From Caballeronia sp. GAFFF1 (GTDB lineage Bacteria; Pseudomonadota; Gammaproteobacteria; Burkholderiales; Burkholderiaceae), in contig NZ_JALQEM010000034.1 in NCBI RefSeq assembly GCF_023630705.1, positions 62,001 through 126,000 of the forward strand: 64,000 nucleotides of DNA, given 5' to 3'. The notes beneath the pieces were generated by a model. It did no database searches and was not told where the DNA came from. It worked only from the letters and a program-made list of their open reading frames with translations. The translations under genes were made by a program, and so were the position numbers. Positions 9,443 to 19,678 of the stretch are shown one piece after another. Every line of letters begins with the position of its first letter. The first letter of the stretch is position 1.

Positions 9443-10591
9443 TCAGAAGGGCGGCGGGGCGTCCTGCCGCAGGAAGCGGAGAATCCGGCTCACCACGGTT
9501 CGCGCCTGCTCCTGCTGGACCCAATGCCCCGCGCCTTCGATGAAGTGCGCCGCGCGAAAATTTGTGCAGGCGTACTGGCGCATGGCTTCGAAATCGCCCG
9601 GTCGCTGATAGCAGCCCCAGTCGCTGCTTCCCGCGATGAAACACGCGGGCACGTCGATCGTGCGCCCTGCCCACAGGCGCAAGCGCGCGCTCTGCGCTGC
9701 GTCGTTGCTCGCGCGATACCAGTTCAATCCGCCCTGAAATCCCGTTCGCGCGAATTCGCTCGCATAAACGTGCAGTTCGGCGTCGTCGAGCCACGCGCAC
9801 GATGCGACCTCTTCCGCGGACGGCATGGCTTGCGCGACCGTCTGCGGCATGGTCTTGTCCGCGTCCATCACGTAATAAGCGGGCAGCAGAGCGAGTTCTT
9901 CGACAACGGGCGCGACAAGCGGATGCGGCCGGTTGCCGGACCAGTCCGCGCTCTTGACATGCCAATACGCGCGCAGGAAATCGGCAAGTCCTTGCGGCGC
10001 GTGCCGCATATCGTCGTTGGCTTTCGGCTCCGCGAAGTAGCGTTGATAGTGCTTGCGCGGCGGATCGAGCAAGGCCAGATCGTTCATAGCATCGGTCATC
10101 GCGGGTGAAGGCGGTTCGTCGAACGCGAAGCGAGGCGGTCCTGCAAACGGCGCGCTCATCATGACGACAGAGCGGAAGACGTCGGGCCTCGTCAGCGCGC
10201 ACCAGGCCGCCACGGGCGAGCCGAAATCGTGCCCCACGACAGCGGCAACAGACCGATGCCCCAGCGCGAAAACGAGGCCCAATGTGTCGAGGACGAGGTT
10301 CGGCATGGCGTAATCGGCGAGATCGGCGTCGAAGCCCGTGTCTGCCCCGCTGGTTCTGCCATAGCCTCGCTGGTCCGGCGCGATGACGTGATAGCCGGCA
10401 TCGGCAAGCGGCTTCATGACCTTGCGCCAGCTATAGGCCAGTTCGGGAAAACCGTGCAGCAACACGATGCACGGCGCTTCCGGCGTGTCATACCCCGCTT
10501 CCAGCATATGCATCGACAGGCCGTTGCCGTTATCGACCATGCGCGCGCGCACGCCATCGGGCAAAGGCATATCCGGCAGCGTTTCATTCAT
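9443..10591 (-). CDS. Alpha/beta hydrolase, epoxide-hydrolase-like
   Basis: A 382-residue alpha/beta-hydrolase of the epoxide hydrolase / haloalkane dehalogenase branch. The oxyanion motif HGFPE (46-50), the nucleophile-elbow Asp in VGHDFGSP (Asp122) and the late catalytic His in GAGHWVQQEQ are present; an Asp nucleophile rather than Ser argues for epoxide or halide substrates. The start at 10591 follows AAAGGAG at good spacing. It is convergent with the sigma-54 activator gene and divergent from the lyase gene at 10733. Confidence 0.88.
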   Translation of the reverse strand: MNETLPDMPLPDGVRARMVDNGNGLSMHMLEAGYDTPEAPCIVLLHGFPELAYSWRKVMKPLADAGYHVIAPDQRGYGRTSGADTGFDADLADYAMPNLVLDTLGLVFALGHRSVAAVVGHDFGSPVAAWCALTRPDVFRSVVMMSAPFAGPPRFAFDEPPSPAMTDAMNDLALLDPPRKHYQRYFAEPKANDDMRHAPQGLADFLRAYWHVKSADWSGNRPHPLVAPVVEELALLPAYYVMDADKTMPQTVAQAMPSAEEVASCAWLDDAELHVYASEFARTGFQGGLNWYRASNDAAQSARLRLWAGRTIDVPACFIAGSSDWGCYQRPGDFEAMRQYACTNFRAAHFIEGAGHWVQQEQARTVVSRILRFLRQDAPPPF

Positions 10592-10732
10592 GCGCGGCTC
10601 CTTTCTGCGAGAGCCCACATGATGCCATTTTCGGCAAGCGCCGAGGCGCTGCACGCTTTAACATGGCGAGTTATGAGGCAGCTATCAATGCTCGCCTCAA
10701 CGCCTTACGTCTACTTCCGGGATTCTTCAGCC

Positions 10733-11614
10733 ATGACAACCTCTACTTCCCGCCGCCGCGCCGCCTTTCGCGAACTCGTGAATGCCCGCCGTGGTCTGCT
10801 TCTGCCCGGCGCATTCAACGCGATGAGCGCGAGCCTCATCGCGGACCTCGGCTTCGAGGCGATCTACATCACGGGCGCGGGCGTCACCAACATGTCCCTC
10901 GGCATGCCGGACCTCGGATTCATGGGACTTGCGGAGATTGCGGAGCATACGAACCGGATTCGCGATGCAGTGGACCTGCCGCTCGTCGTCGATGCGGACA
11001 CGGGCTTCGGCAACGCGCTCAACGTGCGCCATACGGTACGCACGCTCGAGCGCGCCGGCGCGGATGCCATCCAGCTCGAAGATCAGGTCATGCCCAAGAA
11101 ATGCGGCCACTTCGCGGGCAAGAGCGTCATCTCGACGAGCGAAATGCTCGGCAAGATTCGCGCCGCCGTGGACGCGCGCGAGGACGAGAACCTGCAGATC
11201 ATCGCGCGCACGGACAGTTGCGCGGTGCACGGTTTCGATGCCGCGATCGAACGCGCGAATCAGTTCGTCGAGGCAGGCGCCGACATTCTCTTTATCGAAG
11301 CGATCGAAACGCAGGAGCAGATCGCATCCTTGACCCGGCTCGTCGCCGCGCCGCAACTCATCAATATCGTGATCGGCGGCAAGACGCCGGTCACCGGCCG
11401 CGACGACTTGCAGAACCTCGGCTTCAGTCTCGTGCTCTATGCGAACGCCGCGTTGCAGAGCGCCGTGCGCGGCATGCAGACCGCGCTGACCGCGCTCAAG
11501 CAACAAGGAAAGCTGGACGAAGATCCGGCTGTGGTCGCGCCGTTCTCGGAGCGTCAACGGCTCGTGAAGAAGCCTCTCTTCGATGAGCTCGACCGCAAGT
11601 ACGCAGCGGATTAA
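10733..11614 (+). CDS. Isocitrate lyase / PEP mutase family protein (oxaloacetate decarboxylase or methylisocitrate lyase-like)
   Basis: A 293-residue TIM-barrel enzyme of the PEP mutase/isocitrate lyase superfamily. Metal-binding DADTGFG (Asp87, Asp89) and the flexible catalytic loop KKCGHFAGK (Cys124) are visible; the KKCGH form is typical of lyases such as PrpB and dimethylmalate lyase rather than of phosphonomutases. The likely reaction is C-C cleavage of a 2-hydroxy or 2-oxo dicarboxylate. The ribosome site before 10733 is weak, and an earlier in-frame start near 10675 cannot be excluded. Confidence 0.85.
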   Translation: MTTSTSRRRAAFRELVNARRGLLLPGAFNAMSASLIADLGFEAIYITGAGVTNMSLGMPDLGFMGLAEIAEHTNRIRDAVDLPLVVDADTGFGNALNVRHTVRTLERAGADAIQLEDQVMPKKCGHFAGKSVISTSEMLGKIRAAVDAREDENLQIIARTDSCAVHGFDAAIERANQFVEAGADILFIEAIETQEQIASLTRLVAAPQLINIVIGGKTPVTGRDDLQNLGFSLVLYANAALQSAVRGMQTALTALKQQGKLDEDPAVVAPFSERQRLVKKPLFDELDRKYAAD

Positions 11615-11794
11615 ATCTTTGCGGGAATGCGTTGGGTGCATGATTTCATCGAAGAAGCGCGACGACAGTGCGACGACAGCGCAAGGCGTGAGCCGAATCT
11701 TTGCTATGCTCGCCTACGCAAGAATGCATGCGTTGCACACGCGTTGCATTCGCCTCATGGCGCATGGCGCTCAACGAAAATCAGGAGATTGCAG

Positions 11795-12088
11795 ATGGCA
11801 AAAGGCTATTGGGTCAGCGCATACCGCAAGATTGCAAAGCCCGATCAGGTTGCTGACTATTCGAAGCTCGCAACCGTCGCGATTCAGGAAGGCGGCGGCC
11901 GCGTGCTGGTCCGGGGCGTGGCGTCGACGGTGCACGGCGCGGGCATCGCGGAACGCACGGTGCTCGTCGAATTCGACTCGCTCGATCAGGCGCTCGCCAC
12001 GTTCAACGGCGAGAAGTATCAGGAAGCGCTGAGAGTGCTGGGCGATGCATGCGAACGCGACTTCCGCGTGGTCGAAGGCATCGCGTAA
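11795..12088 (+). CDS. DUF1330 family protein
   Basis: A 97-residue protein of the DUF1330 (dimeric ferredoxin-like, antibiotic-monooxygenase fold) family, recognisable by MAKGYWVSAYRKI, the central GGRVLVRG and EFDSLDQALA segments. The start is set by AGGAG at 11783-11787. Such proteins are small cytosolic dimers with no settled function. It stands alone between the upstream lyase gene and the convergent trehalase gene. Confidence 0.88.
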   Translation: MAKGYWVSAYRKIAKPDQVADYSKLATVAIQEGGGRVLVRGVASTVHGAGIAERTVLVEFDSLDQALATFNGEKYQEALRVLGDACERDFRVVEGIA

Positions 12089-12100
12089 AGCACGGTGAGC

Positions 12101-12128
12101 CGATGGCGGCGTGCTCGCGCCGCCATCG
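12101..12128. terminator. Hairpin between convergent genes
   Basis: CGATGGCGGCG (12101-12111) pairs perfectly with CGCCGCCATCG (12118-12128) across a 6-nt loop. It sits in the 53-bp gap between the DUF1330 and trehalase stop codons, where a bidirectional terminator is expected. No clear uridine tract follows on either strand. Confidence 0.5.
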
Positions 12129-12141
12129 CTCGCTCACGCGT

Positions 12142-13782
12142 TCATTGACCCGGCGCGTAAAGATCGAGCAGGCGCAAGGTCACGCCATTGGTCCATCCGA
12201 AGCCGTCCTGTAGCGGATATTCCCCGCCGCCCCCACCGCCTGTCCCCGCCCCTTCCACGACATACTTCTCGACGAGCTTTTGCTGCGTCGCATAGACATG
12301 GTTCACGTCGGAGAGAAAGCGCGTGCCGATTTGCTGCGCGAGATCGCCGCGGCCATAGCGTCGCAAGCCCTCGACCGCTATCCAGTGCAGCGGCGCCCAG
12401 CCGTTTGGGGCATCCCATTGTTGAGCCGTATTGAAGGTCGTGGTCGTCAGGCCGCCCGGCTTGAGCAATAACGTTTCCACCGTCCGCGCCGTGGCGTGCG
12501 CGCGCTCGGGCCACGCCGCCCCTGCGAACAACGGGTAAAGCATCGCCGCCGAGGGGTTGTTGCGCGGCTGACAGAGCTGCCAGTCGTAGTCGCCGTAATA
12601 GCCGTTGTTATTCCACAGATACCGGTTGATGCCGATGGCACGCTTCGCCGCCTTGCCGACGAACTCCGCGACACAACCGAAGTCGCGCGCCTCGCCGCAA
12701 CCGCGTGCGATGGTCGTTTCCAGATGGAACATCAGGCTGTTCAGATCCACCGGAATGATGGACGTCGTGCGGATGGTGGCAAGCGTCTGGTTGTCGCCGA
12801 ACCATCGCGAACTGAAATCCCAGCCGCTTTCCGCTGCCGCGCGCAGATCGCGATACACCTCGTTCGCGGGACGGTTCGTCACGAGCCGGGCGGTCTGAAC
12901 GTCTTCCAGATACGACTCGTCGCGCGGCGTGTCGCGTTCGTCCCAATAGCGGTTGAGGACGGTGCGATCGGGCAGCATCACGACATTGCGCACGGCCTCG
13001 CCGGGTTGCAGCGAATGCGCGCCCTTCATCCAGTAGTGATATTCGCGGCGCAGTTGCGGCAGATACTTCTGGTACACGCCTCCGCCTTCCTTATGCGCGG
13101 CAAGCTCCACCATGTAAGAGAAGAACGGCGGCTGCGAACGGCTGACATAGTACGTGCGATTGCCGTTGGGAATATGGCCGATGGTATCGATCAGATACGC
13201 GAAGTTGTCGAGCATGTTATCGACGAGATCTTCGCGGCCTGCTTCCTGAAGGCCCAGCATCGTGAAATAGGTGTCCCAGTAGTAGCCTTCGCGAAAGCGT
13301 CCGCCCGGCACGACGTAGGGCTTCGGCATGGGAATCAGCGTGCTGTATGGCGGCACGGTTGCGGAGTTGCGCGTGAGTTGCGGCCAGAGCCAGTCGATAT
13401 GCTCGCGCAAGGTCTGATTAGGCGGCGGCGTGATGACCTGATCGGTCGGCGGCGTGAAGTACTGCGCGACGAATGCGGAAAGACTGAAGCCGGGAACGAT
13501 ACGCTGTTGCGCGTAGAGCTGATTGATCTGCGCCGGGTCGATCTTTGGCGTCGCATCGACAAAGGTCTTCTGGTCCGGATAAATCTTCTGCGTTTGCACT
13601 GCGATGAAGAGTTCGCCATAGAGTTCGCTAGGCGGTGGCGGCACGACATAGCTGCTCTGGGCATCGGCATAAGCGACGCTCGCCGCGCCGAGCAAGGCCC
13701 ATGCGCCGAACAGCCGGCGCGCGTTCAACGAATGGTGCTGCGACGCGTCAAGCGTCATGCGATATCGCGACAGTACGATCAT
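12142..13782 (-). CDS. treA: Periplasmic trehalase (GH37)
   Basis: A 546-residue glycoside hydrolase family 37 enzyme that splits trehalose into two glucose units in the periplasm. Both trehalase signatures are present: [14 protein letters not shown] near residue 160 and [10 protein letters not shown] near residue 460. A hydrophobic export segment ([17 protein letters not shown]) lies at about residues 25-41. The ATG at 13782 is preceded by AAGGAG; a GTG two codons upstream lies too close to that site. The next gene upstream on the same strand is a secreted aldose epimerase. Confidence 0.95.
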   Translation of the reverse strand: MIVLSRYRMTLDASQHHSLNARRLFGAWALLGAASVAYADAQSSYVVPPPPSELYGELFIAVQTQKIYPDQKTFVDATPKIDPAQINQLYAQQRIVPGFSLSAFVAQYFTPPTDQVITPPPNQTLREHIDWLWPQLTRNSATVPPYSTLIPMPKPYVVPGGRFREGYYWDTYFTMLGLQEAGREDLVDNMLDNFAYLIDTIGHIPNGNRTYYVSRSQPPFFSYMVELAAHKEGGGVYQKYLPQLRREYHYWMKGAHSLQPGEAVRNVVMLPDRTVLNRYWDERDTPRDESYLEDVQTARLVTNRPANEVYRDLRAAAESGWDFSSRWFGDNQTLATIRTTSIIPVDLNSLMFHLETTIARGCGEARDFGCVAEFVGKAAKRAIGINRYLWNNNGYYGDYDWQLCQPRNNPSAAMLYPLFAGAAWPERAHATARTVETLLLKPGGLTTTTFNTAQQWDAPNGWAPLHWIAVEGLRRYGRGDLAQQIGTRFLSDVNHVYATQQKLVEKYVVEGAGTGGGGGGEYPLQDGFGWTNGVTLRLLDLYAPGQ

Positions 13783-13919
13783 GCTCACTCCTTCGAAGGG
13801 TGATGAACCGGACTGGTCTCGCTCGTGCCGCTGTTTTAGTCAGAAGCTGCAGCAGGGCGAAGCATCGCATGCACGGCGCTGTCGTGGCAACCGGCGGTGT
13901 GGCCGAAATGAAAGCGCGC

Positions 13920-15062
13920 CTAGCGCACGCCGAATTTCCACACGGTCACTTCGTGATACTCGTCGCCGGGCCTGAGTTCGGTGGAGGGGAACGAGGGGTG
14001 ATTGGGCGAATCAGGAAAATGCTCGGCCTCGAGCGCGAACGCGTCCGTCTGACGATACGCATTGCCCGATACCCCGACCGCGCTGCCATCGAGCCCATTG
14101 GCGGTGTAGAACTGCAAGCCCGGCTGCGTCGTATAGAGATCGAGCACGCGCCCGCTCATCGGGTCGTACGCGCGCGCGGCGAACGAGGGCTCGCCTTCAT
14201 GCTGGCTGCTCTTGTTCAGCTTGAAGTTGTTGTCGTAACCGCGTGCGTAGTGCAGTTGCGGAAAGGCCGAACGCAGACGCGCGCCGATCGGCGTCAATGC
14301 GCGCAGATCGAGCGGCGTGCCTTCCACGGATGCCACTTCACCCGTCGGTATCGAATCGGCGCGCGTCGGCGTATAACTGGAGGCCGCGATCATGATGAGT
14401 TGCTTCTCGACGCTGCCGCTGTCCTCGCCCGCCAGATTGAAATAGCTATGGTTCGTGAGATTCACGACTGTCGGCTTATCCGTTTTGGCGCGATAGTCGA
14501 TACGCACTTCGTTGTCGTCGGTGAGCGTGTAGGTCACGTCGACCGTGAGCGTTCCGGGGAAACCGTTCTCGTTGTCCGGGCTCACGTAACGCAGTTGCAC
14601 GCCCGCTCCGCTTGCGTTCTGGAACGTGCGCACAACCGTCCAGACCTTCTCGTCGAAACCGTGCGGACCGCCATGCAGCGTGTTCGGCGCATCGTTGATC
14701 GGCAACTGATACGTGTGTCCGTCGAGCGTGAAGCGCCCTTGCGCGATGCGGTTCGCATAGCGGCCGATCAGACTGCCGAAGTGAATATCGCCGTTGTATC
14801 GCTCGTAGTCGGCAAGCGATGCGAAGCCGAGGACGATGTCCGCGCGCCGTCCGCGCCGGTCCGGAACATCGATTCGCGTCACGATGCCGCCATAGGTGAT
14901 GCAGCTCAGCGAAACGCCGCGCGCATTGGACAGCGTGTATTGAACGACAGGCTGGCCTTGCTGCGTCGCGCCATACGGCGAAGACGTGATGGTCGCCGCG
15001 TTCGACATGAACGGCACCGCAGCGGCGCAGAGCGCAGCAACGCTTCGGGAAATCTGTTTCAT
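13920..15062 (-). CDS. galM: Aldose 1-epimerase, exported
   Basis: A 380-residue mutarotase that interconverts alpha and beta anomers of hexoses. Family landmarks are GRYANRI, TLHGGPHGFD, the catalytic His region TNHSYFNLAGE, YDNNF and a C-terminal ALEAEHFPDSPNH containing the catalytic Glu. A signal peptide (about MKQISRSVAALCAAAVPFMS) precedes, so the enzyme is exported, unlike E. coli GalM. With trehalase it forms a periplasmic sugar-processing pair. The open frame runs upstream to 15524, but 15062 is the only start consistent with the signal peptide. Confidence 0.93.
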   Translation of the reverse strand: MKQISRSVAALCAAAVPFMSNAATITSSPYGATQQGQPVVQYTLSNARGVSLSCITYGGIVTRIDVPDRRGRRADIVLGFASLADYERYNGDIHFGSLIGRYANRIAQGRFTLDGHTYQLPINDAPNTLHGGPHGFDEKVWTVVRTFQNASGAGVQLRYVSPDNENGFPGTLTVDVTYTLTDDNEVRIDYRAKTDKPTVVNLTNHSYFNLAGEDSGSVEKQLIMIAASSYTPTRADSIPTGEVASVEGTPLDLRALTPIGARLRSAFPQLHYARGYDNNFKLNKSSQHEGEPSFAARAYDPMSGRVLDLYTTQPGLQFYTANGLDGSAVGVSGNAYRQTDAFALEAEHFPDSPNHPSFPSTELRPGDEYHEVTVWKFGVR

Positions 15063-15200
15063 GGAATGGATGTCGGGGTGGAAGCCAAATGTCCGACGAA
15101 GCATCGGCCATACCCGCGCGGACCGTCCAAACGATAGCGGGCACGTTCGATGCAACCCGTGGGGAATGCACTCACCATTTGAAGTCCGAGGGAACGCACC

Positions 15201-15374
15201 ATGACACAAGAGACCGAACGTTCGACTCCGCCGAAGCAAACGCCCAACGACGCCAACGCGGCAGACCGCCGCTTGAGCGACGAGCAGAAGGAGAACCTGA
15301 CTAATGAGCCGGCGCCGCCGACGGGCGCGGGCAAGCCGTTGCCCGAACCGAACGACGTCGGCGAGGATGGCTAA
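15201..15374 (+). CDS. Small hydrophilic protein, unknown function
   Basis: A 57-codon frame beginning MTQETERSTPPKQTPNDANA and ending EPNDVGEDG. GAGGGA lies 7 nt before the ATG. The product is rich in Pro, Asn, Asp and Glu, without hydrophobic segments, and is probably disordered. It resembles in character the small proteins at 18473 and 20002. No family recognised; coding status rests on ribosome site and composition. Confidence 0.6.
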   Translation: MTQETERSTPPKQTPNDANAADRRLSDEQKENLTNEPAPPTGAGKPLPEPNDVGEDG

Positions 15375-15522
15375 GTAATCCGCAGCGCGCAGACGCAGCG
15401 CAGCGCTCTGCGCCTGCCTCAGTTCACTGTCATTCGTACAATGTTGCAGGCAACGCCACCACCGACACTGCGCTGCGTCCGGCGATAAGACCCGTCGCCG
15501 TTCAACCGAAGCAAGGACGCTC

Positions 15523-18159
15523 ATGCACGATCCTGCTCACTTCCTGCCGTCGTTCGTGTGGCGCGCGGCGCGCGACGGGACCATCCAGTATGCCAATCCG
15601 TGGGCGTCCCGCTATCTCGGCTTATCGTCGGATGATTTGGCCGGACGACACTGGAAAGCCTTCATTCATCCGGACGACGAACGCACGGTTCTCGACGCGC
15701 TCAGGCAAATGCGCGACGGCGTGCTGCTTCGCAATGTCGATGTGCGTCTTCTGCGCTCGGACGGCGCGTTTCGCTGGCATACGCTCCACTTGCAGGCACG
15801 CCGCAACGAGGACGGGAAAATCGGCGATACGGTTGGCGTCGCGATCGACATTCACGAGTGCCGTCACGCCTGGGAACTGTACGAGGCAAGCGAGCGGCGT
15901 CTGCAGGCAGCTTTCGCGGGCGCGCGCATGGGCGCGTGGGAATGGGACATGAAGGAGCGCGTCGTGCGCATGACGGCGCAACTTGCTGACCTCTATGCAT
16001 TTCCGCCCGGGACTGATTCGGTGATGCTCTCGGAGATATGGGACCGCGTGGCGCCCGAATACCGCGAGCCGTTTCAACGCAAGCTCGCCGACGCCCTGCG
16101 TTATGGCGGCCCGTTCGAATTCGACTTCATGCTGGACTGCCACCGCAATGGCGAACCTGCCTCGCGACGCTGGCTGCGCATGCGCGGCAATCCGGAGTTC
16201 GATGCGCAAGGCGTGCTGACGCGTGTGCATGGCGTGAGCTTCGACATCAGTCAGCAACGTGCCGACATGGAGCGCCTGAGCCTCAGCGAGCGCCGTTATC
16301 GCGCGCTCGTGGAATCGACCGGGGCGCTCGTATGGTCCGCCGATGCGAACGGAGAGATTCGGCCTTCGGGCGGCGAATGGGAGATGTTCACCGGCGAGCG
16401 GCGCGACCGGCTGTCGCGTTGGGGCTGGCTCGATTTCATTCATCCGGACGACCGCGAGCGAACGCATCACGCATGGCTGGAAGCGTTGCATCAGGGCGGC
16501 CCGCGCACGCTCACCTTCCGCATGTATCGCCGCGATGGCGCGTATCGCATGGTGCAGGCACACGCCGCCCCGCTGTACGACGAGCACGGCAAGCTGCAGG
16601 AATGGTTCGGCACGACAACGGATGTCACGGCGACATACGAAGCGCAAGCGGCAATCGAAGCGCGCAGCCTGCGCCTCACGGTTGCAATGCAGGCAGCGAA
16701 GATCCACATCGTCTCGCTGGAACTGGCGAACTGGACCATGCTGTTCGAAACGAGCGTCGAGCATCGGCCGGATCAGGCCGAGACGCTCACCTATGAAGCG
16801 GCGCTTGCACGCATTCATCCCGACGATGCCCCCGCTCTCGACCGCTATGTCCGGCGCCTCGCTTCCGGCGACGATCCTCACGAGCAATTCGAGTTTCGCG
16901 TGCAGAACATACACGGCGAACAGTGGATGCAGGGCAGCGCGCTGCTTCAGCGCAGCAACGACGGCAAGCCGCTGCGGATCATCGGCAGCCTGATCGACAT
17001 TACGGACCGCAAGCAGATGGAACTGGTCTTGCGCGAATCGGGCCGCCGCAAGGACGAATTCCTCGCCATGCTCGCGCATGAATTGCGCAATCCGCTCGCG
17101 CCGCTGCGCACCGCCATCGCGTTGCTGCAAAAGGATGAAGGCTTGTCCTCGCAGACGAACGACCTTGTCGAACTCATGCGCAGGCAAGTCGAGCACATGA
17201 CGCGCATTGTCGATGATCTGCTCGAAGTGTCGCGCATCACGCAGGGCCGCATCGCGTTGCAGCGCGAGCCGGTGCTGGTCGGGACCGCCGTTTATCACGC
17301 GGTGGAAGCGATCGCGAACATGGTCGAATCGCGCGGACAGCACATACAGGTCGACGTGCCCGATGCAACCACGTGGGTGTGCGGCGACGTCACGCGGCTC
17401 TCGCAGATACTCGTCAATGTGCTCAACAACGCAAGCAAGTACACGCCGGAAGGCGGCGACATCTCGGTGAGCGTGGATGCCGATCAGGACTGGGTGTCCA
17501 TCGTAATCGCCGATACGGGCACCGGAATTTCCGGCGATCTGCTGCCCAAGGTGTTCGAACTCTTCTCGCAAGGCGAACGCACATTGGACCGCTCGAATGG
17601 CGGCCTGGGCATCGGGCTGTCGCTCGTCAAGAAGCTCGTCGAGATGCATAACGGGACCATCACGGTTCAGAGCCCTGGACCGGGGCTCGGCACCACGGTC
17701 AACGTGCGCTTGCCGCGTCTGCATCATCACGAACGCCACTCGGCCCTCGCGCTGTCCGAAAGCAGCGCGCTCGAAACGCATGCGGCGCTGCGCATTCTTG
17801 TCGTGGACGATAACCGCGATGCCGCCGATTCTCTTGCGATGCTGTGCGAATCGGAAGGACACGTTGCGCGCGTGGCGTATTCATCGGGAGAGGCGCTGTC
17901 CGCCACGCCGTTTCAGGCAGACGTGGCGTTGCTCGACATCGGCTTGCCCGATATCGACGGCTACGAACTCGCGCGACGCCTGCGTCGCAAAGGCGAGAGC
18001 GCGCCGCTTCTCATCGCCATCACCGGCTACGGGCAGACCGACGACCGCTTGCGCGCGCAATCGGCGGGCTTCGACTATCACTTCGTAAAGCCGGTCAACG
18101 TGGAAAGCCTTCTCAAGCTGCTGTCGTCGCTCACCGTGACTCGACGCCCGGAACGCTGA
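15523..18159 (+). CDS. Soluble multi-PAS hybrid sensor histidine kinase
   Basis: An 878-residue hybrid kinase without signal peptide or membrane helices. Four PAS/PAC modules fill about residues 1-500 (each with a WLDFIHPDDRERTHH-like segment). HisKA follows with phospho-acceptor His519 in LAMLAHELRNPLAP. The HATPase domain has the N box LNNASKYTPEGG near 633 and the G1 box DTGTGI near 665. A C-terminal receiver follows, with ILVVDDNRDAADS and phospho-acceptor Asp805 (LLDIGLPDIDG). It probably senses a cytoplasmic cue such as redox state or a small ligand. No cognate DNA-binding regulator lies next to it. Confidence 0.95.
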   Translation: MHDPAHFLPSFVWRAARDGTIQYANPWASRYLGLSSDDLAGRHWKAFIHPDDERTVLDALRQMRDGVLLRNVDVRLLRSDGAFRWHTLHLQARRNEDGKIGDTVGVAIDIHECRHAWELYEASERRLQAAFAGARMGAWEWDMKERVVRMTAQLADLYAFPPGTDSVMLSEIWDRVAPEYREPFQRKLADALRYGGPFEFDFMLDCHRNGEPASRRWLRMRGNPEFDAQGVLTRVHGVSFDISQQRADMERLSLSERRYRALVESTGALVWSADANGEIRPSGGEWEMFTGERRDRLSRWGWLDFIHPDDRERTHHAWLEALHQGGPRTLTFRMYRRDGAYRMVQAHAAPLYDEHGKLQEWFGTTTDVTATYEAQAAIEARSLRLTVAMQAAKIHIVSLELANWTMLFETSVEHRPDQAETLTYEAALARIHPDDAPALDRYVRRLASGDDPHEQFEFRVQNIHGEQWMQGSALLQRSNDGKPLRIIGSLIDITDRKQMELVLRESGRRKDEFLAMLAHELRNPLAPLRTAIALLQKDEGLSSQTNDLVELMRRQVEHMTRIVDDLLEVSRITQGRIALQREPVLVGTAVYHAVEAIANMVESRGQHIQVDVPDATTWVCGDVTRLSQILVNVLNNASKYTPEGGDISVSVDADQDWVSIVIADTGTGISGDLLPKVFELFSQGERTLDRSNGGLGIGLSLVKKLVEMHNGTITVQSPGPGLGTTVNVRLPRLHHHERHSALALSESSALETHAALRILVVDDNRDAADSLAMLCESEGHVARVAYSSGEALSATPFQADVALLDIGLPDIDGYELARRLRRKGESAPLLIAITGYGQTDDRLRAQSAGFDYHFVKPVNVESLLKLLSSLTVTRRPER

Positions 18160-18198
18160 TTGCTCGCTACACGGCATCGCAACCAGAAGGAGGCACGC

Positions 18199-18411
18199 AT
18201 GGCCGAGCAACACAAACCCGGTGAAAAAGTACAGACCTCGGGAATCTATCGCGTCGTGAAAGAAGGCGACGGCGGCTCCGCATTCGAAGTGACGTGCGTG
18301 GAAGGCGAGCACTTCCCGCCGACGAGAAGCGGCAAGGGCGCGCATTATGAACTCGTGCACGCCGCGACGCACTCGCACAAGCACGGCGAGCTCGGCAGCG
18401 CGGATAAGTGA
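18199..18411 (+). CDS. YjzC-like small protein
   Basis: A 70-residue protein starting MAEQHKPGEKVQTSGIYRVV, which matches the KPGEK-SGIY pattern of the YjzC-like family, and ending in a His-rich tail (ATHSHKHGELGS). A strong AAGGAGG lies at 18187-18193, so 18199 rather than the upstream frame start is right. Function unknown; related proteins are small and soluble. It lies 39 bp after the histidine kinase gene and may be co-transcribed. Confidence 0.75.
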   Translation: MAEQHKPGEKVQTSGIYRVVKEGDGGSAFEVTCVEGEHFPPTRSGKGAHYELVHAATHSHKHGELGSADK

Positions 18412-18472
18412 CGCCATCGACACGATAGGACGGCGCGCGAGCGTCGTTTCTCACTTTTGCGAGGAGAACGCG

Positions 18473-18730
18473 ATGAACCCTGAACCCTCCGATCCGGTCG
18501 AGCGCGCGGACAAGCGCCGCGAGGCCATCGGCGAAGGCGAAGTCAAGGAAAAGCCGGACGGCACCATTGAACAGCGCGGACATGGCAGCATGGACCCGAC
18601 GCTCGTTCCGAAAGGCAAGGACCATCCCGAGCAGGGGCCTTATACGCCGGAAGACGATCACATCGACCCCGATGTCGATCCCGCTGCGAGCAGCGACCAT
18701 CCACGCAGCAAGCCGGATTCAGAAGCGTAA
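18473..18730 (+). CDS. Small acidic hydrophilic protein, unknown function
   Basis: An 85-residue, highly charged protein (MNPEPSDPVERADKRREAI at the start, EDDHIDPDVDPAASSDH near the end) with no hydrophobic core, likely disordered. GAGGAG at 18461-18466 fixes the start. Not recognised. Part of the run of tiny genes between the histidine kinase and the AhpD-like gene. Confidence 0.7.
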   Translation: MNPEPSDPVERADKRREAIGEGEVKEKPDGTIEQRGHGSMDPTLVPKGKDHPEQGPYTPEDDHIDPDVDPAASSDHPRSKPDSEA

Positions 18731-18787
18731 GCAGCGGCGCGGGCGCATGCAGCATAATGTGCGCTCGCCCATTCGCCCCAACCGATC

Positions 18788-19243
18788 ATGCAGATTCTCG
18801 TCGATGCCGACGCTTGCCCCGCTGTCGTGAAAGACATGCTGTTTCGCGCGGGGCCGCGCGCCGGAATATGCGTGACGCTGGTTGCGAACCAGTTTCTTCG
18901 CACCCCGCCCTCGCCTTATATCAAGGCCGTTCAGGTGCCTTCGGGTTTCGATGTCGCAGACGCGCGTATCGTCGAGATGGCCGCGGCCGGCGATCTCGTG
19001 ATCACCGCCGACATACCGCTCGCAGCGGCGGTCCTCGCCAAAGGCGCGCATGCACTCGACCCGCGCGGCGAGTGGTTCAGCCCGGACAACATCGAAGAAC
19101 GCCTGACCATTCGCTCGATGATGGACCAGTTGCGCAGCACCGGCATCGCGACGGGCGGACCCTCGCCTTACAGCCCGCGCGATGGCAAGCATTTCGCCGC
19201 TCAACTGGACAAATTTCTCGCGCGTCAGCGCGCCGTCAAATAA
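18788..19243 (+). CDS. YaiI/YqxD family protein (DUF188)
   Basis: A 151-residue DUF188 protein. The family pattern begins [19 protein letters not shown] and contains the acidic cluster [11 protein letters not shown]-like [11 protein letters not shown] near residue 75, and [16 protein letters not shown] in the second half. A PIN-like nuclease fold has been suggested for the family, but no activity is established. Length matches the E. coli and Bacillus homologues. Confidence 0.9.
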   Translation: MQILVDADACPAVVKDMLFRAGPRAGICVTLVANQFLRTPPSPYIKAVQVPSGFDVADARIVEMAAAGDLVITADIPLAAAVLAKGAHALDPRGEWFSPDNIEERLTIRSMMDQLRSTGIATGGPSPYSPRDGKHFAAQLDKFLARQRAVK

Positions 19244-19255
19244 TCCCAGTGTGTT

Positions 19256-19567
19256 TCAATGGCGCGGGCCTTCGCTTTTGCGGTCGGTCACCCGGCGCTT
19301 GTCGCTCGGGCTATTGTTGAAATGATCCGGGTACTCGGTGCCGACGAGCGCATCGTACTGGTCCGGCTGCGCCTTGACGATTGCGTGCAGCATCTTGATG
19401 AAGGCATTGCCGTCCGCAAGGTTGTCGACGATGACGCGCGCCGTTCGGAGCGAGATGGATTCTGTCAGGGGCGGCGCTGTCCCGTCGTCTAGCTTGAATA
19501 GAAACCGGTGAATCTCAGCCGACGATGCTTGCGGCGGCACTTCATGCGAGATGATCGTTGCTTTCAT
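19256..19567 (-). CDS. Hypothetical protein
   Basis: A 103-residue soluble protein with a mixed composition (MKATIISHEVPPQASSAEIH to DKRRVTDRKSEGPRH). It has no signal peptide or membrane segment and no recognised motif. It is convergent with the DUF188 gene, 12 bp from its stop. Codon use is like its neighbours, which supports it being real. Confidence 0.6.
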   Translation of the reverse strand: MKATIISHEVPPQASSAEIHRFLFKLDDGTAPPLTESISLRTARVIVDNLADGNAFIKMLHAIVKAQPDQYDALVGTEYPDHFNNSPSDKRRVTDRKSEGPRH

Positions 19568-19678
19568 GTTCTCGTTCGGTCATTCATTTGCGTTGGTCTG
19601 ACAGCAAGAAATAAACCACGACGCGACGGCACGTGATCTGCTGAGTGGACTTGCCATGTCAATCAGCACGGAGGCCAC

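Noticed and set aside
12496-15137. Long plus-strand open frames opposite trehalase and aldose epimerase
   Set aside because: Both opposite genes have full catalytic signatures; the plus-strand products match nothing and lack start signals.
15622-17862. 746-codon minus-strand open frame
   Set aside because: Antisense to the hybrid histidine kinase, whose domains are complete and in order.
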